The notes under the pieces: generated by a model
The model's database searches: none
What the model was told of the DNA's origin: nothing
What the model saw: the letters and a program-made list of their open reading frames with translations, nothing else
Source: Sphaerisporangium rufum
GTDB taxonomy: Bacteria; Actinomycetota; Actinomycetes; Streptosporangiales; Streptosporangiaceae
NCBI RefSeq assembly: GCF_016863395.1
Contig: NZ_BOOU01000106.1
Location: forward strand, 1 to 38,256
Reading direction: 5' to 3'
DNA: 38,256 nucleotides
Shown here: in pieces, positions 20,098 to 26,709 of the stretch
Layout: each line of letters opens with the position of its first letter
How positions within the stretch are numbered: the stretch's first letter is position 1
Position numbers and translations under genes: made by a program

Positions 20098-21078
20098 ATG
20101 CCCGTCACCGCCGCCACCGATCTCGGGTTCCGCCGGCTGCTGGCCGCCGCGGGCCAGGCGCCGTCGGTGCACAACACCCAGCCGTGGCGCCTGCGCGCCG
20201 TGCGCGATCGCGTGGCGCGCGGTCACGCGGTCGAGCTGCTGGCCGACCGGGACCGGCGGCTGCGCGTCGCCGACCCGCGCGGGCGTTCCCTGCACGTGAG
20301 CTGCGGCGCGGCGCTGTTCAACCTGCGGCTGGCGGTGAGCGTGGCCGGCCGGCGGCCGCTGGTGCGGCTGGCACCCGGAGAGCCGGAGACCCCGGACCTG
20401 CTGGCGGTCGTACGGCCGGGCGAGGCGGTGCCGGCCACCGAGGCCGAGCGGGAGCTGTACGCGGCCATCGGCCGCCGGCGCACCAACCGCGAGCCGTTCG
20501 CCGACCGGCCGCTGCCGCCCTGGGTGCTGGCCGACCTGCGCATCGCCGCCTCCCGGGAGGGCGCCTTCCTGGTCGTGCCGGGCCGGCACGGCGGCGGGGA
20601 GCTCCTGGAGTGCGTCGCCATCGCCGAGGACGAGCTGGCCCGCGACCGCGACTACCTCGCCGAGCTGCGGGCCTGGACGATGCGCGGCGCCCGCCACGAC
20701 GGGCTGCCCGCCCATGTCCTCGGGCCGCGGCCGGCCGGGGAGCCGGCCCCGGTACGCGACTTCGGCCGCCACCCCGACCGCCCGCCGGTGCCGTTCGAGG
20801 CCCGGCCGCACCTGGCGGTGCTGACCACGCCGGGGGACCGGCCGGTCGACTGGCTGCGCGCCGGGCAGGCCCTGCAGCGCGTCCTGCTGGTCGCCACCGC
20901 GCACGGCGTCTCGGCCTCGTTCCTCAACCAGCCGCTCGATCTGCGCGACCTGCGCCGGCACACCGATCCCCGCCACCGCCGCGGCCACCCCCAGATGATC
21001 ATTCGGCTGGGGTACGGCCCGGAGGTGCCCCGGGCGCCGCGCCGCCCGCCCGCCGAGCTCGCCGCCAACGGGACGTAA
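20098..21078 (+). CDS. Acg-type nitroreductase-family protein
   Basis: This 326-aa protein resembles the flavin-fold nitroreductases of the Acg group, which have two degenerate nitroreductase halves and are typical DosR-regulon members in mycobacteria. Visible motifs are LLAAAGQAPSVHNTQPWRLR at the N-terminus, AIGRRRTNREPFADRPLPP near residue 130, and a late ASFLNQPLDLRDLRRH with LGYGPEVPRAPRRP at the end. GAAGGAGG precedes the ATG by seven to eight bases. Whether it binds FMN productively or merely sequesters it, as proposed for Acg, cannot be decided from sequence. Its place between devR and devS supports a hypoxia or redox-stress role. Confidence 0.85.
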   Translation: MPVTAATDLGFRRLLAAAGQAPSVHNTQPWRLRAVRDRVARGHAVELLADRDRRLRVADPRGRSLHVSCGAALFNLRLAVSVAGRRPLVRLAPGEPETPDLLAVVRPGEAVPATEAERELYAAIGRRRTNREPFADRPLPPWVLADLRIAASREGAFLVVPGRHGGGELLECVAIAEDELARDRDYLAELRAWTMRGARHDGLPAHVLGPRPAGEPAPVRDFGRHPDRPPVPFEARPHLAVLTTPGDRPVDWLRAGQALQRVLLVATAHGVSASFLNQPLDLRDLRRHTDPRHRRGHPQMIIRLGYGPEVPRAPRRPPAELAANGT

Positions 21079-21088
21079 GGCCCGGGCC

Positions 21089-21107
21089 ATCGGGACCTAG
21101 TCCTTCT
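21089..21107 (+). promoter_or_regulatory. Weak DevR-box-like inverted repeat before the CBS-BON gene
   Basis: ATCGGGACCTAGTCCTTCT contains GGAC-CTA-GTCC, a clean inverted repeat resembling the DosR core. The spacer is one base shorter than the consensus. It lies about 85 bases before the CBS-BON start. A one-base change in spacing could prevent DevR binding, so confidence is low. Confidence 0.3.
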
Positions 21108-21187
21108 TTGCCCCAGGTAGAACCCCGGATTGGCTGGAGGGGCAGGCCGCCGGCGTCCCCGCCGCGGCGCGAGCGGAAGGAGCCGCC

Positions 21188-21889
21188 ATGCAGATGAACG
21201 TGCGGGACGTGATGACCGCCGACGTGGCGTCGGTGCACCGGGACGCCCCCTTCAAGGACGTCGCCGAGCTGCTGATCGCCCGCGAGGTGAGCGCGGTGCC
21301 GGTGGTCGACGACGCCGGCCGGGTCGTCGGCGTGGTGTCGGAGGCGGACCTGCTGCGCAAGGAGGAGTTCCGCGAGCAGTACTACCGCGAGGGCTACCGC
21401 CCGCCGCTGCGCGCCCGGCTGCGCGACCAGGTCGGCGGCCCGTGGCACGAGCGCGGGGACCGCGCGGCCGGCGACACCGCCGGGGACCTGATGACCTCGC
21501 CCGCCTTCACCGCCAAGCCGTACACCACCGTCGTGGCCGCGGCCCGGCTGATGCACCAGCACGGGGTGCGGCGGCTGCCGGTGACCGACGACGCCGAGCG
21601 GCCGGTCGGCATGGTCAGCCGGCACGACCTGCTGAAGGTGTTCGCCCGCTCCGACGAGGAGATCTCCGCCGAGGTGCGCGAGGACGTCCTGCGCCGCGGC
21701 CTGTGGGTGGACACCGGCGCCGTCACCGTGACCACCCGCCGCGGCGTGGTCACCCTGGGCGGGCGGATGCGGCGGCGCAGCGAGGCGGAGATCGCCGCCC
21801 GGCTGGCCGGCCGGGTCAACGGCGTGGTCGGCGTCCTCAACGAGATCGGCTACGAGGAGGACGACACCCCCGACTGGGACGGCCGCTGA
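21188..21889 (+). CDS. CBS-domain pair with C-terminal BON domain
   Basis: This 233-aa cytoplasmic protein has two CBS motifs (about residues 5-60 with VRDVMTADVASVH, and 98-152 with AGDLMTSPAFTAKPYTTV) and a BON domain (about 158-222, VRRGLW-like start and VTVTTRRGVVTLGGRM). CBS pairs bind adenine nucleotides, and BON domains are thought to bind membranes or ligands. The 36-residue acidic/basic linker between the CBS motifs (RKEEFREQYYREGYRPP) is usual for actinobacterial homologues. The ATG has GGAAGGAG upstream. In this island it probably senses energy status. No catalytic function is visible. Confidence 0.88.
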   Translation: MQMNVRDVMTADVASVHRDAPFKDVAELLIAREVSAVPVVDDAGRVVGVVSEADLLRKEEFREQYYREGYRPPLRARLRDQVGGPWHERGDRAAGDTAGDLMTSPAFTAKPYTTVVAAARLMHQHGVRRLPVTDDAERPVGMVSRHDLLKVFARSDEEISAEVREDVLRRGLWVDTGAVTVTTRRGVVTLGGRMRRRSEAEIAARLAGRVNGVVGVLNEIGYEEDDTPDWDGR

Positions 21890-21985
21890 CCGGCGCCCGC
21901 CCATGACCTCGATCCTGGACCGCCGTTGGGACGGCCTTGCCCGCCGGGCCGGGACGATGGAGGAACCTGCCGGGAGGAGCGCACC

Positions 21986-22798
21986 GTGATCGTCGCGGGA
22001 GTGGACGGTTCGGCGGCCGGGCTGGCCGCGGCGCGGTGGGCGGCCGCCGAAGCGGAACTGCGCGGGACGCCGCTGCTGCTGGCGCACGCCATGCCCGCCT
22101 GGGCCTGCGAGGACGCCGGCGGCCCCTACCAGGAGGTGGCCCGCTGGATGCGCGACGGCGCCGACCAGGTGCTGGCCGGCGCGCTGGAGCAGACGCGGGC
22201 CGCCGCGCCGGCCGCCGAGGTCACCACCGCCCGGCTGCCCGGCGACCCCCGGACCGCCCTGGTGGAGGCCGCCGCCCCGGCCGAGCTGCTCGCGGTCGGC
22301 AACCACGGGCTGGGCGGCTTCCGGGGCCTGCTGCTCGGCTCGGTCGCGCTCGGGGTGGCCGGGCGCGCCGGCTGCCCGGTGGCCGTCGTGCGCACCCCGC
22401 CGGCGCCGCCGCGCCCGGAGATCGTGCTGGCCGTCGACGGCGCCCCCGGGACCGGGCCGGCGATCGCGTTCGCCTTCGAGGAGGCGGCGCGGCGGCGGGT
22501 CGCGCTGCTGGCGGTGCACGCCGCGGACGCCCGGCCCGGCCCCGGGCGGACCGGCGACCTGCCGGCGGCGGCGCTGGCCGGCGCGCGCGAGCGCCACCCC
22601 GACGTCAAGGTCACCGAGCGGGCGATCGCCGGGCACCCGGTCGAGGTGCTGCTAGGGGCGTCCGGCGGCGCCGAGCTGCTGGTCGCCGGTTCCCGGGGCC
22701 GCGGCGCGGGCACCGGCCTGCTGCTCGGCTCGGTGAGCCACGCCCTGCTGCATCACGCCACCTGCCCGGTGGTGATCGTGCCGACCGGCCGGGACTGA
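21986..22798 (+). CDS. Universal stress protein, two USP domains
   Basis: This 270-aa tandem universal stress protein has its first domain at about 1-135 and second at about 143-270. Both carry an intact ATP-binding motif of the G-2x-G-9x-G(S) type: GNHGLGGFRGLLLGSVA in the first and GSRGRGAGTGLLLGSVS in the second. ATP binding by both domains is therefore expected. The start is GTG at 21986, with GGGAGGAG seven bases upstream. It sits directly before the DevS-like kinase. Tandem USPs such as Rv2623 are DosR-controlled and slow growth in mycobacteria; an equivalent role here is inferred from family and location. Confidence 0.92.
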   Translation: MIVAGVDGSAAGLAAARWAAAEAELRGTPLLLAHAMPAWACEDAGGPYQEVARWMRDGADQVLAGALEQTRAAAPAAEVTTARLPGDPRTALVEAAAPAELLAVGNHGLGGFRGLLLGSVALGVAGRAGCPVAVVRTPPAPPRPEIVLAVDGAPGTGPAIAFAFEEAARRRVALLAVHAADARPGPGRTGDLPAAALAGARERHPDVKVTERAIAGHPVEVLLGASGGAELLVAGSRGRGAGTGLLLGSVSHALLHHATCPVVIVPTGRD

Positions 22799-22852
22799 CC
22801 CGCCCGCCGACCGGCCGGGAACGACCGGCCGCGGCCGGGTGGGGGAGCGGGG

Positions 22853-22881
22853 TGGGCACCGCGCGGCCGGGATGCCAGACT
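22853..22881 (+). promoter_or_regulatory. Leaderless promoter of the devS-like gene
   Basis: TGGGCA (22853-22858, four matches to TTGACA) and CAGACT (22876-22881, nAnnnT) are separated by 17 bases. The -10 is followed by seven bases and then the ATG. No ribosome site precedes the start. An inverted repeat CCGGGA-N8-TCCCGG (22867-22886) overlaps the -10 and could bind a regulator. Confidence 0.45.
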
Positions 22882-22888
22882 CCCGGTT

Positions 22889-24589
22889 ATGGCGGAGAAC
22901 GAGGAGCCCTCCCTTATTCCCCAGATGCGGCTGGACGAGCTGCTGTCGGAACTCCAGGTCCGGCTGGAGGCGGTGCTGGCCACCCGCGACCGGGTGCACG
23001 CCCTGCTGGAGGCGGTGGTCTCGGTCGGCAGCGACCTCGACCTGGAGACGGTGCTGCGGCGGATCGTCGAGACGGCCACCACGCTGGTCGACGCCAGCTA
23101 CGGCGCGATGGGGGTGATCGGGGAGGATCGCACCCTCATCCAGTTCGTCCCGGTCGGGCTGAGCGAGGAGGAGATCGCCAGGATCGAGCACTGGCCGCAC
23201 GGCCTGGGCCTGCTCGGCCTGCTGATCAAGGATCCGCGCACGCTGCGCCTGGCGCACATCTCCGATCACCCCGAGTCGTACGGGTTCCCGCCCGGTCACC
23301 CGCCGATGGGCGGCTTCCTCGGCGTGCCGGTCCGGGTCCGCGACGAGGTGTTCGGCAACCTGTACCTGACCGAGAAGCGCGGCGGCGGCGAGTTCGACGA
23401 GGAGGACGAGGCGATCGTGGTCGCGCTGGCCACCGCGGCCGGCGTGGCGATCGAGAACGCCCGCCTGTACGAGGAGACCCGGCGCCGGGAGACCTGGCTG
23501 GAGGCGTCCTCGGAGGTCACCACCCGCCTGCTGTCCGGTGCCGAGCCGGGGGAGGTGCTCGACCTCATGGCCCGGCGCGCCCGCGAGATGGCCGACGCCG
23601 ACGCGGTCGCGGTGCTGCTGCCCGGCGAGGAGGGCGGGACGCTGCGGGTGGCCATCGAGGACGGCCCGGGCCCCGGCCCGCTCACCGCCGGACCGGTGCC
23701 GGTCGGCGCGTCCATCGAGGGCCGGGCGTACGCCGGCGGCGAGCCGGTCATGGTGGCCGACCCGGTGGGCGGCGAGGTGACCGCCGTCTTCGCCGAGGAG
23801 TTGGCGATGGGGGCGGTGGCGGCGGTCCCGATCGGCGCCGGCGACACGGTGCGCGGGGTGCTGTCGCTGGGCAAGCGCCATGGCCGGCCGCCCTTCGGCC
23901 ACGCCGAGCTGCGCACCCTGCACGCCTTCGCCGGCCAGGCCGCGCTGGCCCTGGAACTGGCCGAGACCCGCCGGGACGCCGAGCGGCTCGGCCTGCTGGA
24001 GGACCGCGACCGCATCGCCAAGGACCTGCACGACGTGGTCATCCAGCGGCTGTTCGCCGTCGCCATGACGCTGATGGGCACCGTCCGGCTGGTCGAGCGG
24101 CCCGAGGCCTCCACCCGGCTGCAGAGCGCCATCGACGAGCTGGACAACACCATCCGGCAGATCCGGTCCACCATCTTCGCGCTGCAGACGCCCCGCGAGG
24201 CCGGGCCGCCCGGCCTGCGCGCCGGCATCGTCGAGCTGGTCGAGGGGGCCCGCGGGCACCTGGGCTTCATGCCCGGGCTGTCGATGGAGGGACAGCTGGA
24301 CAACCAGGTCCCCGAGGAGATCGCCGGCCACCTGCTCGCCGTGCTGCGCGAGGCGCTGTCCAACATCGTCCGCCACTCCGGCGCCGGCCGTGCCGAGGTG
24401 TCCGCCCGTACCGACGGCGGGACGCTCACCCTGGTCGTCACCGACGACGGCTCGGGCATCCCGGCGGGCGGCCGGCGCAGCGGCCTGCGCAACATGCGGG
24501 AACGGGCCGAGCGGCTCGGCGGTGCCTTCGAGACCGAGGTGCCGCCCGGTGGCGGCACCCGGCTCACCTGGTCGGTGCCACTGCCCTGA
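22889..24589 (+). CDS. devS: DevS/DosS-like GAF-GAF sensor histidine kinase
   Basis: This 566-aa soluble kinase has a coiled-coil-like start (about 10-45), GAF-A (about 50-195), GAF-B (about 215-360), a HisKA_3 helix with phospho-accepting His381 (KDLHDVVIQRLFA) and a HATPase_c domain with N-box LREALSNIVRHSGA, DDGSGIP and SGLRNMRERA. In GAF-A, GFPPGHPPM keeps His137 at the place of the DosS proximal heme ligand His149, and Tyr159 (GNLYLTEK) matches the distal Tyr171. It is thus probably a heme sensor of oxygen, NO or CO that phosphorylates the DevR-like regulator. The DosS channel residue Glu87 is replaced by valine at 89. No transmembrane segment is seen. Confidence 0.9.
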   Translation: MAENEEPSLIPQMRLDELLSELQVRLEAVLATRDRVHALLEAVVSVGSDLDLETVLRRIVETATTLVDASYGAMGVIGEDRTLIQFVPVGLSEEEIARIEHWPHGLGLLGLLIKDPRTLRLAHISDHPESYGFPPGHPPMGGFLGVPVRVRDEVFGNLYLTEKRGGGEFDEEDEAIVVALATAAGVAIENARLYEETRRRETWLEASSEVTTRLLSGAEPGEVLDLMARRAREMADADAVAVLLPGEEGGTLRVAIEDGPGPGPLTAGPVPVGASIEGRAYAGGEPVMVADPVGGEVTAVFAEELAMGAVAAVPIGAGDTVRGVLSLGKRHGRPPFGHAELRTLHAFAGQAALALELAETRRDAERLGLLEDRDRIAKDLHDVVIQRLFAVAMTLMGTVRLVERPEASTRLQSAIDELDNTIRQIRSTIFALQTPREAGPPGLRAGIVELVEGARGHLGFMPGLSMEGQLDNQVPEEIAGHLLAVLREALSNIVRHSGAGRAEVSARTDGGTLTLVVTDDGSGIPAGGRRSGLRNMRERAERLGGAFETEVPPGGGTRLTWSVPLP

Positions 24590-24680
24590 TCCCGCCGCCG
24601 GCGCCTCCTCCCCACGCCGTTCTGGCCGCGCTCGCGGGGTGCGGCTCATCTGCCTCGCGCGGCGCGTGCGGGCTCATCGA

Positions 24681-24716
24681 CTCGCGCGGCTCGCGCGGCT
24701 CGCGCGGCTCGTACGG
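24681..24716. repeat. Four tandem copies of a 9-bp repeat
   Basis: Three identical CTCGCGCGG units (24681-24707) and one variant CTCGTACGG (24708-24716) lie immediately beyond the stop codon of the minus-strand gene that follows, between two convergent genes. Reading through that stop would add repeating Pro-Arg-Glu. The surrounding 24590-24717 stretch holds no gene. Confidence 0.88.
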
Positions 24717-24717
24717 C

Positions 24718-25128
24718 TCAGGGGGCGATGCGGCGGCCGGTGAGCCGCTCCAGGCGGAGCAGGATGAACCGTTCGTGCCCGGCGGGCGCCCAGCGCCGCA
24801 GCGGCAGCAGGTCCAGCCGGGCCGTCTCAGCGGGGTCGTCCACCACGCGCGCGTGCCCGACGGCAGTGACCGACCAGCCGGTGCGGGTGCGGGCGTCCAC
24901 CTCGTCGACCTCGAAGGCGACCACCGTGTCCTGGACCGCGGCGGCCAGCGCCGAGCCCGCCGAGGTGCGGATGACGACCGCGCCGCCGTCCAGGTGGAAG
25001 AGCACCGGCTGCACCGCGGGCAGCGCCCGGTCGGTGTAGACGATCCGGCCCAGCGGGGCACCGGCGAGCAGCGCCATGCACTCGTCCAGGGTGAGTTCCC
25101 GCAGGCCGGCCGGATCCGTTCGCACCAC
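24718..25128 (-). CDS. Pyridoxamine 5'-phosphate oxidase-fold flavoprotein
   Basis: This protein of about 136 aa has the split beta-barrel fold of PPOX/FMN-binding proteins: LTLDECMALLAGAPLGRIVYTDRALPAVQPVLFHLDGGAVVIRT, then VVAFEVDEVDARTRTGWSVTAVGHARVV and a C-terminal RFILLRLERLTGRRI. It probably binds a flavin or F420; its substrate is unknown. GTG at 25128 or 25125 is preferred. An ATG at 25176 would give 152 aa, but its codon lies inside a DevR box, which should precede the transcript. Small PPOX proteins are common in DosR/OsdR regulons. Divergent from a universal stress gene. Confidence 0.82.
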   Translation of the reverse strand: MVRTDPAGLRELTLDECMALLAGAPLGRIVYTDRALPAVQPVLFHLDGGAVVIRTSAGSALAAAVQDTVVAFEVDEVDARTRTGWSVTAVGHARVVDDPAETARLDLLPLRRWAPAGHERFILLRLERLTGRRIAP

Positions 25129-25157
25129 CCCAGCGTGCCGGGCGGGAAGTGCCCAGG

Positions 25158-25177
25158 TAAGGGGCGAAAGTCCCATT
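25158..25177. promoter_or_regulatory. DevR/DosR box between PPOX and USP genes
   Basis: TAAGGGGCGAAAGTCCCATT carries the core GGGGCGAAAGTCCC, which matches 12 of 14 positions of the mycobacterial DosR core GGGACTWWAGTCCC with the correct four-base spacer. On the minus strand it reads GGGACTTTCGCCCC. Its central location, about 30-50 bases from the PPOX start and 110 from the USP start, suits control of both genes by the DevR-like protein in this window. Confidence 0.65.
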
Positions 25178-25287
25178 CTTTCCGCGCCGTTTACCGTTCG
25201 CGAGGTGTCGGGACCGCGTCCGGCGGCGAGGGTCCCGGCCATGAACGGGGTGGCGGCGGGGCGTCGGCCGGCGGGCGAGGGCCGGTG

Positions 25288-26118
25288 ATGGGCAGGCACG
25301 TGCTGGTGGCCTTCGACGGCTCGGCGCACAGCCGGGCCGCGCTGGCCTGGGCGGCCCGCGAATCGCGGGTGCGGCGCGCCGGGCTGCTGGTCTGCCAGGT
25401 CTGGGACGGCCCGTCCGCCGCGCTGGCGGCGGCCGTCATGGGCGAGGAGCACCTGGCGGGACGCCGGCTGGCGGAGGGGGTGCGGCTGGCCGAGCGGCTG
25501 CTGCCCGGCCACGAGGTGCGCCCGGTGCTGCTGCGCGGCGACGCCGGCGAGGAGCTGGTGGGCATGTCGCTGGACGCGGTGCTGCTGGTCGTCGGCCGCT
25601 CGCGACCGGGGGCGGTGGCCGGCCTGCTGCACCGGTCGGTGATGTCGTACGCCGTCGCGCACGCCGGCTGCCCGGTGGTCGCGGTGCGCGCGCCGGCCGG
25701 CGGCACCGGCGACCGGCGGAGTCCGGCCGGACCGGGCAGCGTGGTGGCGGGCATCGACGGCACGGCGGGCGCCGCCGCGGTGATGGAGTTCGCCGTGCAC
25801 GCCGCGCACCGGCACGGCCTGCCGGTGCGCGCGGTGCACGCGGCCGGTGACGGGCAGGGCGACGGGGAGCATGTGCTGGCCGAGCTGGTGGAGATGTGGC
25901 GGCGCAGATCGCGGCCCGCGGTGCCGATCGTCGCGCAGGTGGTCCCGGACCGGCCGCTGGCCGCCCTGCTGGCCGGCGAGCACGATCCCCGGCTGATCGT
26001 GATCGGCCACCGGGGGAGCGGCGGCCTGCGGGCCCGGCTGCTCGGCTCGGTCGGCCAGGGGCTGCTGCACCACGCCGAGTGTCCGGTCGCCGTGGTCCGC
26101 GAACCGGCGCCGGGCTGA
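25288..26118 (+). CDS. Universal stress protein, two USP domains, first one degenerate
   Basis: This 276-aa tandem universal stress protein has its first domain at about 1-140 and second at about 150-276. The second keeps the ATP motif GHRGSGGLRARLLGSV, while the first reads GRSRPGAVAGLLHRSV, which breaks the G-2x-G spacing and the final Gly-Ser. Only one domain may therefore bind ATP. The ATG at 25288 has GAGGG six bases upstream; a GTG directly before it is an alternative. It is divergent from the PPOX gene across a DevR box, so induction under hypoxia is likely. Both domains end with the usual CPVVAVR / CPVAVVR strand. Confidence 0.9.
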   Translation: MGRHVLVAFDGSAHSRAALAWAARESRVRRAGLLVCQVWDGPSAALAAAVMGEEHLAGRRLAEGVRLAERLLPGHEVRPVLLRGDAGEELVGMSLDAVLLVVGRSRPGAVAGLLHRSVMSYAVAHAGCPVVAVRAPAGGTGDRRSPAGPGSVVAGIDGTAGAAAVMEFAVHAAHRHGLPVRAVHAAGDGQGDGEHVLAELVEMWRRRSRPAVPIVAQVVPDRPLAALLAGEHDPRLIVIGHRGSGGLRARLLGSVGQGLLHHAECPVAVVREPAPG

Positions 26119-26173
26119 CCGGCGGATGAAACTTTCACCTCGGCGGTCCGCCGGGAATTCATATATCTGAAAA

Positions 26174-26264
26174 CGTTCGTCCATGTGAACGGAAGCAGTC
26201 ACTTTAGCGGTGTTCAGCCGGCAGAACGCGTTCATGTACCGGAAGGCGTTCACGAGTGCGAACG
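26174..26264. promoter_or_regulatory. Cluster of CGTTC-N8-GAACG operator-like sites
   Basis: Two perfect 18-bp sites have CGTTC and GAACG arms separated by eight bases: 26174-26191 (spacer GTCCATGT) and 26247-26264 (spacer ACGAGTGC). A third, CGTTC-N8-GAAGG, lies at 26229-26246, abutting the last, and a perfect GAACGCGTTC palindrome spans 26224-26233. The identical geometry suggests a dimeric regulator of the lyase genes, located about 150-240 bases before the promoter at 26413. Confidence 0.55.
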
Positions 26265-26412
26265 ACGTCCAGCGGTTTTCCAGCGGCGCCGCCGCGCGAC
26301 GGCCGATTTCCGGGCCGGGTGGCGGCCGGTCTCCCGGTAAGGCGTATTTCCAGCGGGTCCCGGTGCAGGTGACGGGCGCTGAGGGTGCCCACTTCGCCCG
26401 CCTTCATGGTCA

Positions 26413-26441
26413 TTGACAGGACCGGAAACGCTGACTTTACT
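26413..26441 (+). promoter_or_regulatory. Promoter of the pectate lyase gene group
   Basis: A perfect TTGACA -35 (26413-26418) and TTTACT -10 (26436-26441, four of six matches) are separated by 17 bases. Transcription would start near 26448, leaving a leader of about 260 bases before the first lyase gene. Confidence 0.55.
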
Positions 26442-26709
26442 GCCGATGTCCCGATAAACACCCATTACGGTGCCAAGGGGAGCGGGATGGTGGAATGCGC
26501 CGCAGGGCTATTCCACCGCCGGCCGGTCCCGCCTTTTCCTTGCGCCGTCCGGCGAAAGGCGCCCGCGACGTCGCGGCGCCCGGCCGGCCTTCCGGCGGTC
26601 CCGCCCTGCCCCCGCGGCCGCCGGCCGCCCGAACCCTGTTGCTCGTCGCCCGCCCCGGACCGGCCACGCCCTCCGCCGCCGCCGGGCGGGCACGGAAAGC
26701 GGAGTGACC

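Larger units (their letters stand above)
26119..26709. other. Long AT-richer upstream region of the pectate lyase genes
   Basis: This 591-bp stretch holds no convincing gene. At its left end CCGGCGG (26119-26125) and CCGCCGG (26148-26154) could form a terminator-like hairpin for the stress gene. The part from about 26155 to 26480 is visibly less GC-rich than the rest of the window. It carries repeated CGTTC-N8-GAACG sites and a promoter, listed separately. From 26510 to 26700 the sequence is again GC-rich, forming a long leader without recognised structure. Confidence 0.7.

Noticed and set aside
21924-21943. GGGAC-containing sequence (GTTGGGACGGCCTTGCCCG) before the first universal stress gene as a DevR box
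   Set aside because: Only the first half-site fits; about 8 of 14 core positions match, close to what GC-rich sequence offers by chance.
26495-26707. Small 70-codon frame just before the first pectate lyase
   Set aside because: No ribosome site and composition typical of non-coding GC-rich leader. It ends next to the lyase start but shows no family resemblance.
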